Below, piece by piece: positions 13,801-25,787 of a stretch of 64,000 nucleotides of DNA. The notes under the pieces were generated by a model that was not told the origin of the DNA, did no database searches, and saw nothing but the letters and a program-made list of their open reading frames with translations. The stretch lies in the NCBI RefSeq assembly GCF_947623445.1, contig NC_135246.1, positions 16,289,856 to 16,353,855 on the forward strand, in the 5' to 3' direction. The position numbers and the translations under genes are program-made. The stretch's first letter is position 1; each line of letters starts with the position of its first letter. Source of the DNA: Clavelina lepadiformis (taxonomy: Eukaryota > Chordata > Ascidiacea > Aplousobranchia > Clavelinidae).

Positions 13801-16468
13801 AAGTTTGTCATATGAATTTTTATTTGTTAATCATGGTACAAACCACAGAGAACTTTGTATGATGGTAATTCTAAGCCGATTGCATTAACTGCATTTTGCA
13901 TGTTTTGAAAGATAGGTAGATGGGTTGGAATGTGGAATTTACTACATATTTTCTTTTTGTCTTAGGCTAGGGAAACTTCACCTATTGGAACAACTTCAGA
14001 TGCTGTTGTCTTAAAAACCAATCCTAAGAATCGAGAAAGGCTGAAAAAAAAGAAGAAGGAAAGGCCTGAAAGATTAAGTCATAATCGGACGTTTGATAAA
14101 ACTTCAACGGAAAGTGAAAAAGAAACTTCAAGATCAAAGGAATCATTTCGAAAACGAAAAAGTCAAAAGTCTAATGAAATAAAAACAAAAACTTCTGTTT
14201 TACCTACAAGCCAGCAGACTGACCATCGTAATGGCAGTGAGGATCAGATATCACAAACGACCAAACCTAAAACTGTTTCAAAATCTGATAAAACTGTAGC
14301 AAATTTACCAAATCAAACGAAGTCACCAGAAATAGGTGGACCCAGTGTGCAACCAATGGACAATGACTCGGTTTCAGATAATGATATTATTCCTGGCATA
14401 AAAGCTGGAGATATCTTAATTCATAGAGTCAATGGTTTGGCGTACAAGTCTGATGAATCATCCAGTTTTGAAGTTAACAATTCAGCAGACAGTGCCCCAG
14501 TAGGCACTTCGGGTATACTTGACAGGTATAATAACTCATATCAATGTACGCTACTTTACTTTATTATAAATTGAATGAAGAAAAACTATGCAGCATTAGG
14601 CTGGAACACAGGCCATTGCAAGTTACGGGGACTTACATAGCAGTTAGGTTATATGTTGCATACATTATTTCATGCTTCCTCTGCAGTAACCTCTCACTTT
14701 CCGAGTACATCGAAAGTTTGATGTCAATCTCTCCAGCTGAGAAAAGAGTTTTGATTCAAATTCAACGTAATCGAAAGAACGCTTTTAAGCAAGCGACAGC
14801 CGCTGCGAAGATCATTCAAAATGCATGGAGAGGGTAAGCAAATAAGCATAATACATTTAGACTCTAAACTTTAGAGTGTTTATGGGGGCAGCTGCAAATA
14901 AGGTGAAAATTTACTTTACCCTTTTAATTGCTATTGACAAAGTATTTAAAAAGATTAATAATATCAACTCTGATTCAAATCTTTAAAGATTTAGGAGTTT
15001 ATGTTTTTAATAGGTATGCCAAACAGAAATATCCCAATCGCAAAGATAACAACATTTACCACAGAAGCAGTGTTTCAGAAACACCTCATCTTTTTGAGGT
15101 GGAACCAGTGTCAGATGCGTCATCTCAAGGTTCAAATGATGAAGGGAAAGTTGAACGGAATAAAGCCGTTCCAAGTAAATCGAAGCCAAAAGAACCAAAG
15201 AAGAAAATTCATCCCAAGAGTGCAGTGAACCGAACTAGAATTTCTCAAAATGCAGAGAAAGTTTCAGTCAAGAAGAAAAAGCGCCCACGTACTAGCCGAG
15301 TTGAACCAAAATCAGAAGTAAGAAGACCAGATTTGAAACGGGCATCTCTGTTGTCGGATATCATTTTGGAACCAAGCTCCCAGTAAATATTGCTTCATTA
15401 AATGTCTACCAAATTAACGAACATAATATTTATAAGTAAATATCAACAGTAGTACCAAAGCTGTTACGAAAACATTAAGAATTATCACTTTGCAAAAAAT
15501 AGTCATCAGAGAAAAGTCCGGCCTCGTACAAGCCATCCGGTTCGAAGAAAACAAAAATCGATACTTACGGCCCATGATGTTGCCGTGAGGGATAAGATTC
15601 AACAAATGTGTAAGGTTTATGGTGAGTTTAAACACCAACAGCATGTTGTAAACTTGTTTAGACCGTGCAGTAAAATTTGCCTGGCCACTTATAGAATAGT
15701 GGTGTGATCTACCAGTATTTTCTATGTAAGTTGGCTTAAGCAATTGAAATTGTTGGCCTACGGCTTAATCAATTTCACATAAATGGCTACTGCATGTTAC
15801 TTGGGTGTAATTCCACAATTAACTTGTTAGGCCAAACGCTGGTGTTGCATGAGCTGTATTCGCCAGAAAGAAAAATGACAACTTCCAAAACTCAATTCAA
15901 AACAGTTGCCGCACCTTCGTGGAAAACATTGCGACCGAAAACGTCTCACATGGCATTTTACAATTACGACGACTTTGATACAGATGACGGTCGATTTGAT
16001 GAACCTGTTACCGCGGTAGAGAGTTACACCCCAATTCAGAGGAAAACTTCATCTAATATTAGGTAAAGTAGCCAAAATTTGTGTTGAATCTCATATTTTG
16101 AGGAAAATCTTTCTTCTTAATGTGTGTTGGCTAACAGTAACAGTAAATATTTCTAAACTTGCGCAGGTTTGAGAACCAGTTACCAGAACAAAGTCCCAGA
16201 CCTTCAACTTTGCTCAGTCGGCGCCGTTCAATGCAGCGTGGACCTCGTCTGCATGAAGCGGACATTGCTCAGCTTCCATTACATTGGCAGAAAATGTGTA
16301 AGTTTTGTGATAAATTAACCAGATGTTGACCGAATTACCAGCACTGAGTAAAACGAACTCGACTACTTGCTTGCAGATGGCGCTCTGAAAATGTCATCAG
16401 CGTTAAATTCTGGCCGAAAGGGAAATTCTACTCGATTTTCATATAACATGCAAAGTGCCAATTTTTAA
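4889..16468 (+). CDS. INVS: Inversin (nephrocystin-2) homologue, 26 exons
   Basis: Ankyrin-repeat scaffold of the ciliary inversin compartment; in vertebrates it acts in left-right patterning and in Wnt and nephrocystin signalling. Exons: 4889-5056, 5620-5689, 5838-5998, 6098-6215, 6534-6700, 7005-7178, 7405-7572, 7800-7980, 8124-8230, 8720-8885, 9003-9092, 9282-9403, 9745-9880, 11802-11929, 12138-12312, 12398-12468, 12588-12664, 12930-13171, 13288-13802, 13966-14525, 14687-14833, 15014-15317, 15480-15609, 15831-16062, 16167-16297, 16377-16468. All phases join, giving 1543 residues (human 1065). About 15 ankyrin repeats span residues 173-710 (GRTPLMYCVL, GKTPLHWAAN). IQ motifs lie near 722-740 and 1237-1256. 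The C-terminus (FSYNMQSANF) resembles human FSYNLQSAT. The first ATG follows an in-frame stop. The roughly 170-residue N-terminal extension and the acceptor at 15479 are the least certain parts; without that splice, exon 22 would run to a stop at 15386. Confidence 0.93.
10432..11236 (+). pseudogene. Intronless phosphatidylinositol transfer protein (PITP) pseudogene
   Basis: This copy lies inside the 1.9-kb inversin intron between exons 13 and 14, on the same strand. From an ATG at 10432 the translation follows class I PITP from end to end: EIRIVLPLS near the start, YYEHIQYYFPSRIP, a DLFEDTWVTFPY segment, then VCVYKLLRLEV and FHRNLYCWMDEW, which match CAYKLVTVKF and FHRQLFCWLDKW of vertebrate PITP. 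An in-frame TAA at 10492-10494 stands where the family has Glu before YQV. The frame shifts between about 10920 and 10949. Uninterrupted homology over some 800 bases without introns indicates a retrocopy, though no poly(A) tail is obvious. Coding capacity is lost, so it is probably inactive; a short spliced or re-initiated product cannot be excluded. Confidence 0.82.
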
Positions 16469-18156
16469 GTCTGATCAGTGATCACAATATTTCTAAACTA
16501 CTAATCTGATGGTGCCACGTTTCTGTAATCATTTTCAGGCAATAATTTTGTTTTACTAAAGCATTTCTGTGTATGTTCACTACTTTTTAATGTTCTGCTT
16601 ATATGTTTAAGCGTCGAATCATGCAATAAGCTACCTCTCTGTTTCGCATTTTGTGTTTTTATCACATGTATTTAATACAGCTACACTGTGCTCAAACTAA
16701 CGTATCTTTTTCCACACATGCCCAACTTATATTAAAACTCAGTAACAGTTGCTACGATTCATGCCATTGCACCACAAGACCCTGTGGATCTAGATACTTT
16801 CTTACTTCTGCATTTGTTTGTTGTAATTTTGATATGACAACAATTTCCCGAGGGGAAATTTGCTGATGATTAAGTATTGTCTTTATCAAGGTTATATATA
16901 AAACTGTGAACCTTTTCTTGCCTTGTGAATTAAATTATTTTCATACATACTTCTATTTTTTTGTATCAAGAAGTAATTTGATACAGTAGTGAGACATTGT
17001 CCACTTCTGCCCACTGCATTGTGATTGTACTTCAGGATCCTAGAACGGTTCTAAGAAAAGAACAAAACATTTGTCCAAATCGACATGCCAGGTGGTGCAC
17101 CACAGACCTGGTTCATTATTTATATTTTGCTGAAAAAATGCCACTTTTACTTGTTTGCTTTTACTTGACAGAAACAGGAAAATCAGAACATTTTACATTA
17201 AAGTTAAAAATACTCCGAAGAAAAATTTCTATTAATGTACAACCAATACAATAAGACATAAACCTATGAAACCGCACATGGAGTAAAATCGCAAGCGACT
17301 TTCTCAGAATAATCAATAGGATACCAATTTTCCAAATCCAACTTTTTTCTCTGTCTCTTAAGTTTGTTCTACTGTACTGTCCAGGAATTAAAAATTTAAT
17401 CACGTTCATATCTGTTATGTTACACAGATATACAATCTGATAATAATCGCTGAATTACAATATGTTACCATACTGGAAACAGATTTTATTTTTTGTACTC
17501 GAAGTAGGAAAATGTCTTCACTTGTGTTCTACAGCGTTTTTTGAAATCAGCAAAAGTTTATTTGGCACACAATGTATCTCTTCCTAACCTTTGGTAGGAT
17601 CAGTATTACACAACCCAACAAATTAATCGCTGCTAAATAGATTTCCAATCCAATCAGTAGCTTTAATATGAACTCTTCTGTAACTTGGCACCCAGAAAAT
17701 ATGCTTACTCAACATAAGACATACCAGACGTGTATATTGTAGCTGATTCTTTAGTGTGAAACTTAAAAAACTCTACTTGCCAGAGAATATAGTCATGTCT
17801 TAATCAAGATTACTTTAACCGTGATCCTTTTTTACTTTTGTAATAAAATATTACCCACATTCATAAATGCTTTTAAAATCTGAATAAATTTAAATGTAAT
17901 ATATAACACAAATAAACACTGAAATGGCAACAAACATGATCCTACCTCAACCTCTGCATGACAATCAGAAGTCAGATGATGGAATTCCAACAAAAAAATT
18001 AATAAAACCAGATATTATTTAGTTAAGTATGAAAATGTACCAGAACTTATTGCGTTGATGTAAGTATTCAGGCAATTTTGAGCTTATTCCAGTCATTATT
18101 CTGGATATAAAAAAGAACCCCCACTGACAAGCTAAGCGGCATAAAGTACAGTTATG
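16469..18156. other. Intergenic 3' flank of inversin and transporter copy A
   Basis: This lies between two convergent genes. No exon or structured element is recognisable. The whole stretch is repeated at 24099-25787 with small substitutions and indels, as part of the segmental duplication. It must contain both genes' polyadenylation sites. Confidence 0.6.
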
Positions 18157-21100
18157 TTAGTTGTCATCTGAAGAAGTGTTGCCGCAGCTCGTTCCTGTGA
18201 TGGAGCCGTAAGTTTCACTCCCTGAAGTACTTCTCACAGATTTTCTCATTTCATCCAGATGTAAGCGCCGATTTTCATTTTTAACAAAAATAAATAAAAC
18301 AGGGACAGAGAAGGTAAAACAGCCAAGCAGTATGTAATTTGCAAACGTCGGATCTGAAACAATTGGTCATATTGTTGAGTGGAGACATATTTCTAAATTT
18401 CCAAGTTATCACAATGTGCTCCTAATGAATTTATTTGAACAAAGAGACAGTCACTCTTATATAAACAGAACAGAACTTTTCATTCATAAATCACAGCAAC
18501 TAACTTATATGCGCAGTACCTGTGGCGTAACCTAGTGCCAAGAGAAAGAAGAATGATGAAATGTTGAAAAGCCAAACTAAAATAGAAGTGGATGTGCCTT
18601 CACTGACTGGGTAGGCTCCGTCAGCTGCCATTTCCATGCCCAAAGGAATAGCTGCATTTACTGCAATTCCCAGGATAATATTGGTTGCCCATATTTCGCC
18701 TGCAATGCTGAGAGGTGTTAGTTTTGAGTTAAAAATTTCAATCGTTGTCAAAATTTAACCTATTGTACCTTTCTGTGGTAAAAATGGAGTGAACTTTAGC
18801 CATTTATTTGTGATAATGATTAAATAGAGAAACATGATGAGCGCAAGTAAAAAAAGTATGCTGAGCATTATCTTCATCTTTCCTTTCAAGCGATCTGTAA
18901 ACCTGAAATTTAACATTTTATATTATAGTTTTAAAAAGTTGTCAATGATGAAAAGCTGTTTTACTTACCAGCCAACAACCATTCCAACACCACAACCTAC
19001 TAAAGTCATGATGAATCCAATTTCACCAGCTTCATCCTGTAAATTGTAGTTTTTGTGTAGGATAGATTATTCTCATTACAAAATGCTGATTTTAAATACA
19101 ATTTTTTCAAACTAACAGTTCTTTAAATAAACTTCTGTACTAAACGATTAGAATTGCTTAAATACTTTCAAATATTCTTTTATTATTCATACAAAAATAG
19201 AATCAAGTTGATAAAGGACATCTGTACCTGAGATACATTAAGAGGTTGAACTATAAGTGGCATGACACCAGTCCATGCCCCCCAGGTACCAAGAGTTAAG
19301 GCCAGGACCAAAGCTATAAAATTATACTGGCGATTTTTGCTGACATTTTTCAAACCTGCCTAAAAAAGGTAATTTTGCTATTAAACTTTCATGTGTTTCT
19401 GTACATAATTTATTTCTTGATAAAACTGTTGCACTACTATGTATACTCACTTTAAAATCCATCCGCTCCACAGATGCAGACAGGCTGGGTGGAAGTGGAG
19501 GATGTCGTGGAAAATATGCGAAAATGGCCAGAAAAATAACCACAGCGATTCCAAATTCAACATAAAGAACATTTTGGATGTCTCTTCTGTCAAGCATCAA
19601 CAATTATTTATGTTAAATCCTGATTACAGGGTAAAACTGAATACGCACTTTTAAAAATTTAAAATTGTTCAACATTTTTAAATTTCAGATTTAAAATTTG
19701 ATGTAACCTTATTTGAATAACTTCGTAACAAGTGTCATTCTTGGTCAAATTTTGAAGAACATGCTGGAAGCATGATGCATTAACGACATCCTTTGAAGGA
19801 GATTTAACCAAATCGCCAATAATATATGCCGTGCCAGTTCCTATAGCAAGACAATGAAAAACTGTAACAATATATGTAATAAGTCTATGATTGATAAACT
19901 TCCATTAATATTTACTAACCCATATAATTTAATAGTGTTGATATACTTGTCGCCGTAATCCTTTCATTTGGTGGAAACCATGTATTTGATAAAAGTGGTG
20001 GTGCGGCCATTACGACACATCCACCAATTCCATTTAAAAAATGAGCAAAATGAATAAAACTGCAAACAAAAGATGTTCTATTTTCACCGTTCCGTTGTTT
20101 TATTGTTGGCGTTGAAACTAAAGATAGATCCAAACTTTATTAACTTACTATTTTATGATATTAACATGCAAGGGAAAACATCGAATTCCTGCTCCGATTG
20201 CTACAAACAATGCTGTTGAAACACAAGCAACCCTAAGTCCTTTTTGATCCAAGATCCACATATAAATTGGCATTGATACAATAAAAGCAATGGGTCCCCA
20301 GTTCGTTAGTAACTCAATGTCAACTGAATAGAAAACAACAAAATGTTGGACACTAAATTTTGGCAGAATAGTCTGTTGTACATAACATAGTTTTGATAAT
20401 TGGAAGTAGCCAAGACGGCCAAGACAGCTTGGTAGCCAAGTGTTCGAGAGCTGGGCTTGCAATAATGCAGCCCATGTTCTGATTTTTGATACCTTGTGGT
20501 ACTACCGTAAGATTGCCCATGGCAAGGCATTAATGACGCTTGCTTTTGTTCAGTGGTTCTAATGAACAGTTCCTAGTTCATGTAATCCAATAAAAAAATA
20601 CAAATAAAAAATGAGCATCAGTTGGAATTTGAACAACGACTAACTTGGTAATCGAGGCTCGAGTGATGAGGAATCATTGCTAACTTTAATTTGTGCAAAG
20701 ACTTTCCTCAGTCCAAGGATAAAGATTATGATACCATACCATCACTAATATTAATTAAATAGGGTTTTTAGCGAATGTAAAACAAAATGCCTTTAGTACT
20801 GGTAGATCGTTAAGAATAGTTGCGAATAGTAAAAAATATCTTACAAGATGTGAAACCATAAGCTACTTTTGCAGAGTCGGCTATAGGAGACCAAGTGTTC
20901 CAAATACATCCTTGCAACCAACCCATAAAAGAAAATATAAGACAAATGTACCAGCGATACCAATAAGTTTGACAACGAACATAGACAGTAGATGGAGCAA
21001 TTTCTTCGCTTTCATCGTCAGAATATTTTGGAAAGGAAGTCACACCATCATCTTGTGTTTTGAACTTTAAACAGAAAGCAACATAAACATGTTTGTTAGT

Positions 21101-21229
21101 TAATAAACGCAATATTTAATCTCGAATAACATGTAACAAACTTACATTTGTTGCTGATATTGGAACATTATTAAGTGATGGCTGGGATTCATATGATTTG
21201 CTCGAAATCAATGCTGTCTTTTCATCCAT
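18157..21229 (-). CDS. SLC49A4/DIRC2-like MFS transporter, copy A
   Basis: Twelve-helix major-facilitator protein of the SLC49 family; vertebrate SLC49A4 (DIRC2) is lysosomal and has been reported to export pyridoxine. Exons on the minus strand: 21229-21146, 21064-20845, 20323-20149, 20059-19920, 19840-19708, 19586-19451, 19359-19228, 19036-18969, 18902-18769, 18699-18520, 18353-18157. All phases fit, giving 532 residues (human 478). Family words: WNTWSPI, TNWGPIAF, TWFPPNERITAT, YFPRHPPLPPSL, FTDRLKGKMK. The N-terminus DEKTALI holds an acidic dileucine-type sorting signal (ExxxLI), fitting lysosomal targeting. A predicted luminal loop in exon 5 has N-glycosylation sequons (NAS, NLT, NDT) and two cysteines. 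A SINE sits in the intron between exons 2 and 3. Substrate is inferred from family only. Confidence 0.9.
20400..20610 (+). mobile_element. tRNA-like SINE, copy in transporter A intron
   Basis: This is homologous to 28038-28232, at the same intronic position in copy B. The shared body starts around GCTTGCAATAATGCAG and runs to an A-rich tail with AATACAAATAAA. In this copy the A-box region is degraded and carries a short insertion. Its presence in both transporter copies means it inserted before the duplication. Confidence 0.65.
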
Positions 21230-21904
21230 TTTGTTTTATTTATTATCTAGATATAGAATAGACATTCATCCTAATACTCTGATAAACACACATACATCTG
21301 ACAGAGAATTATAGACTCATACTTATCCACAGATCCTGATTTGACAAGACCTTCAAATAAGTTCTAAAGAAATCTTTGACAAATTACCAAAAGCAAACTG
21401 CTAATCGAAAGCTTCCTTAACTTCTAATGTAGAAATATATTACTTATCTTAATATCAGAAATATATTACTTTGAAGCTGCTAAATAAATATTAATACCAA
21501 GCTAGAACTACTCGGCGTGCTGGCTTAATGAAACATTGATTAATACATGACCTTTGCACCCAGCACAAGTTGATTTAACATGGTGTTTGCATTTATTGTT
21601 TACATTGCAAGTTCCTTGCCTGCAAAGCAATAGGTGTAATAGGTTAGGTAATTTGAGAAGCTATATTGGGTTACATAAAGAATTTTAACAAATATTATTT
21701 TCACAGCATCAAGTGGAACATAAAACCGTGTGAAATGGCAAAAATGCAAGTAACAACCAAATATTGCTGATTATGAATAAGCTCTTTAAAACCATTCTGT
21801 CAAAAAGATGGTGACAAGTTTAATAGTGTCAAAACTCTAAACCTGCTGCATAATTTTGTTCTAGCCAAGGTTTTTGCAATTTGTCATACAACTTTTAGAT
21901 AAAA

Positions 21905-22790
21905 GTAAAGATAACCTTAAAACTCATTCTTTCTGTTGTAGTAGACAAGCTTGGTGGAAGTGGAGGGGAACTTGGATAATAAACCAATATAGTAAGAAAC
22001 ATATTAACAGTCGCAGCGCACTCAGCATACATAATTTCCTTTCTACAAAGAGCAACAGAAATTATGACAACACAACAATCTCATTTAATGTTGTTACTTA
22101 ACTCACAACAAACACAATAAAAACCAAAAAAGGTTACATTTATAGAAAAGCGCTTTTTGCAATTTGCAGTATGTATAAAAAGCACAATACATATAAAAAC
22201 TCCCGGTACAAATGATAACCTGATTTCATTGATTTTGTTGCAGGACTTATTGCTGCTGAACATTTCCATGTCAAAGCAATTTATGTTTAAAGACTCATTC
22301 AAAGGTGCTTTGAAAAACTTTCCTACAACATAACTGCCACTAGCACTTGTTTAAAACTTTTGTAATTTATATTGAGCAAGACATAAATAGCATGAACAAA
22401 ATAAGCACATATCATGATAATAAAAGTCAAAGACAATGAAACTGATGACCAATTTAAAAATTAGTTTACATTTATAGCTTATCATATGCCACAATTATGC
22501 ACCTATACATGCTCTACAAAATATTGAATCAACTGTTTTCAGAATTTAGTCAACAAAGCAATTATACATATAAAACACATTAAATACAAAATGCAAGTGA
22601 TAAAACTACCAGTGATCAACTAAAAAAATATTGAAAAATCCTACCATGTAACTAAATGAAGTGGATATAGCAGTCGCTGTAATTCTTTCACTGGGTGGAA
22701 ACTACTTCTTTGATAAAAGTGTCGGAGCTATGGCAATAAAGCAACGTCCGATGCCGTTCAAAAACTGACTCACATATATCAGGCTACAAA
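21905..22790 (-). pseudogene. Relic of a fourth SLC49A4-like transporter
   Basis: Three decayed exons lie in the right order on the minus strand. The segment at 22788-22642 matches exon 4 of the array (FPPSERITATAIS), with a stop codon (complement of 22702-22704) replacing the conserved Trp. The segment at 22350-22250 matches exon 5. The segment at 22050-21905 matches exon 6 (SPPLPPSLS). The remaining exons are not recognisable. Some words, such as GACAAGCTTGG and the exon 6 start RKEIM, are closer to copy C than to A or B, so the parent was probably a C-like gene. It cannot encode a transporter. Confidence 0.8.
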
Positions 22791-24020
22791 CAATATCTTT
22801 GAAAATTTAACTGCCAAAAAATATTTCATTGTTTGAGAATTGATAAAGTTTAATATGTTAACTAGTTCAGCTCTGGCAGAACTACATATGATTGTGCTTG
22901 GACAATGAACATGATAAGAAGAGTTCATTAATGCAAACTTGGTTTTGTTATCATATACATGTACCTGACAAAGCAAGTTTAAGCTTGCAAAAGCCTGCAT
23001 TAGTATATAAAGTTTAACCTCTTACGTGTTACCATATTTTACTTTTGTTTTCATTATTTGTATGACGGTTTATGTAATTCTGCCAACATATATTTATTAT
23101 ATTTTAAGTTTCAACTCCAATTTACATCAAACTGTCCTTATGCTTTCGATAAATCATATGTTCACAACCACTAGTGTGTTAACTTGATATTTTCAATATC
23201 AGCTATTTTAAATGAATTATTATGTACACAAAATGATTGTTTACTGGTGATAATACAGAGCAGCATACTTGTGACTATTTCCTGTTGTCAAGCCTTGAAA
23301 TTAGGTTGTATAATTTCCTACATTTCAGGTAGTATGTCATAACATTGGTTCAGACTAACACCATTCAAAACCAAACATCAAGCACAAAACTTAAACAGTA
23401 CCATAACATTGGGTTTTCAGCGAACATCATGAAACACACAAAAATATTGTCCTGGTATCATAATGTATTTAAAACTTATCCATAAAGAAACTGATCACTG
23501 GTGTTAATGAGGTGGATTAGTGATTTTTTATATGTCTTGGTGTTGTCAAGAAAAGTGTTTTCAATTGGTTAAGCATTTTATTTGGTTCAACTTAATTTGC
23601 ATTGCGTCTTTTTTCTTAAGTTGATAAAAGGTTTCCGTATAAACTTCCAATATAAATTTGTTAAATTACATTTATGTTGTTTGACTGACTGTTTAGTTGG
23701 ACCCTGGTGTATCAATGCAATCAAGCCGAATATACTGTAATGGTGTCTGTTATAAATGATCTGGATATAAATATATTGTGATAACATACCATACAGTGGC
23801 CAATACGGTCTTATGCCATAGCTTCAAGTTCAAACCAAATGTTTGCAAAAGCCCAAGCTTCACATTTATTCAACTTTTCTGAGCAGAGTCGCATTTTAAT
23901 TAGTATAGTAAAACATATAATGCTTCATCCAACACAAAACAGAGCACAAACGGTACAGTTGAATTCATCACAGCTTTTTGATAGCTCTGTGCCTAACGAT
24001 TAAATTTCAGGATTTAGCAA
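22791..24020. other. Non-coding remainder of duplication unit 1
   Basis: A/T-rich DNA without recognisable exons. From about 23215 to 24020 it matches 29180-29963 in unit 2, while 22510-23215 has no counterpart there. No RNA gene or element boundary is visible. Confidence 0.5.
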
Positions 24021-24098
24021 ATGTCATCAGCGTTAAATTCTGGCCGAAAGGGAAATTCTACTCGATTTTCATATAACATACAAAGTGCCAATTTTTAA
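24021..24098 (+). pseudogene. Duplicated fragment of the last inversin exon
   Basis: This is the duplicate of 16391-16468 with the inversin stop codon (TAA at 24096-24098). The splice acceptor and the first 14 bases of the exon are missing because the duplication breakpoint falls within the exon. It is therefore a coding remnant carried along with the duplication. Confidence 0.9.
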
Positions 24099-25787
24099 GT
24101 CTGATCATTGATCACAATAATTCTAAACTACTAATCTAATGGTGCTACGTTTCTGTAATTATTTTCAGGCAATAATTTTGTTTTACTAAAGCATTTCTGT
24201 GTATGTTCACTACTTTTTAATGTTCTGCTTATATGTTTAAGCGTCGAATCATGCAATAAGCTACTTCTCTGTTTCGTATTTTGTGTTTTTATCACATGTG
24301 TTTAATATAACTACACCGTGCTCAAACTTCAATATTATTTTCCACACATGCCCAACTTACATTAAAACTCAGTAGCAGTTGCTACGATTCATGCCATTGC
24401 ACCACAAGAACTGTGGTTCCAGATACTTGCTTACTTCTGTATTTGCATTGCATTTGTTTGTTGTAATTTTGATATGACAACAATTTCCTGAGGGGAAATT
24501 TGTTGATGATTAAGTATTGTCTTTATCAAAGTTATCTATAAACTGTGAACCTTTTCTTGCCTTGTGAATTAATTTTCTTTCAAATATAGTTCTATTTTTT
24601 ATATTAAGAAGTAATTTGATACAGTAGTGATCCTAGAACGGTTCTAAAAAAGGGCATAACATTTGTCCAAATTGACATGCCAGGTGGTGCACCACAGACC
24701 TGGTCCATTATTTATATTTTGCTGAAAAAATGCCACTTTTACTTGTTTGCTTTTACTTGACAGAAACAGGAAAATCAGAACATTTTACATTAAAGTTAAA
24801 AATAATCCGAAGAAAATTTACTATTAATGTACAACCAATACAATAAGACATAAACCTATGAAACCACACATGGAGTAAAATCACAAGCGATTCTCTCAGA
24901 ATCATCAATAGGATACCAATTTTCGAAATCTAACTTTTTTCTTCGTCTCTTAAGTTTATTCTACTGTACTGTCCAGGAATTAAACATTCAATCATGTTCA
25001 TATCTGTTATGTTACACAGATATACAATTTGATAATAATCGCTGAATTAAAGTATGTTACCGTACTGGAAACAGATTTTAATTTTTGTACTCGAAGTAGG
25101 AAAATGTCTTCACTTCTGTACTACAGCGTTTTTTGAAATCAGCAAAAGTTGATTTGGGACACAATATTTCTCTTCCTAATCTTTGGTATGATCAGTATTA
25201 CACAACCCAACAAATTAATCGCTGCTAAATAGATATCCAATCATTAGCTTTAATCTGAACTCTTTCATCTGCATCTAGTTCTAGGTTAACTTGGCAAACA
25301 GAAAATATGCTTACTCAACGTCACGCATACCAGTCGTGTATATTGTAGCTGATTCTTTAATGTGAAAATTTCTGTTTTTTGTTTAAAAAACTCTAATTGC
25401 CAGAGAATATAGTCATGCCTTTATCAAGATTACTTAAACCGTGATTTTTTTTTTTACTTTTGTAATAAAATATTACCCACATTCATAAATGCTTTTAAAA
25501 TCTGAATAAATTGAAATGTAATAACTAATAAGTAACACAAATAAACACTGAAATGGCAACAAGCATGATCCTACCTCAACCTCTGCATGACAATCAGAAG
25601 TCAGATGATGGAATTCCAACAAAAAAATTAATACATTCAGATATTATTTAGTTAAGTATGAAAATGTACCAGAACTTATTGTGTTGATGTAAGTATTCAG
25701 GCAATTTTGAACTTATTCCAGTCATATTATTCTGGATATAAAAATGAGCCTCCACTGACAAGCTAAGCGGCATAAAGTATAGTAGTG
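24099..25787. other. Intergenic stretch, duplicate of 16469-18156
   Basis: A non-coding copy of the inversin-transporter intergenic region. Substitutions and small indels relative to unit 1 are visible, for example the loss of some bases near 24625. No new feature is seen. Confidence 0.6.

Larger units (their letters stand above)
16391..24020. repeat. Tandem segmental duplication, unit 1
   Basis: This 7.6-kb unit begins inside the last inversin exon and includes the inversin 3' flank, transporter copy A and the relic transporter. It is repeated directly in unit 2 with an offset of 7630-7631 bases over most of its length. The unit ends at GATTTAGCAA and joins unit 2 at the words ATGTCATCAG, which also occur at 16391. 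The right end of unit 2 shows the ancestral flank (ATTTAGCAAA followed by TGGCGC). The shared word AAATG at all three junctions fits unequal exchange or microhomology-mediated repair. Confidence 0.92.

Noticed and set aside
15318-15386. Read-through of inversin exon 22 to a stop at 15386
   Set aside because: A strong donor (GTAAGA) at 15318 leads to four more in-phase exons whose last one resembles the human inversin C-terminus; the shorter form could still be an isoform.
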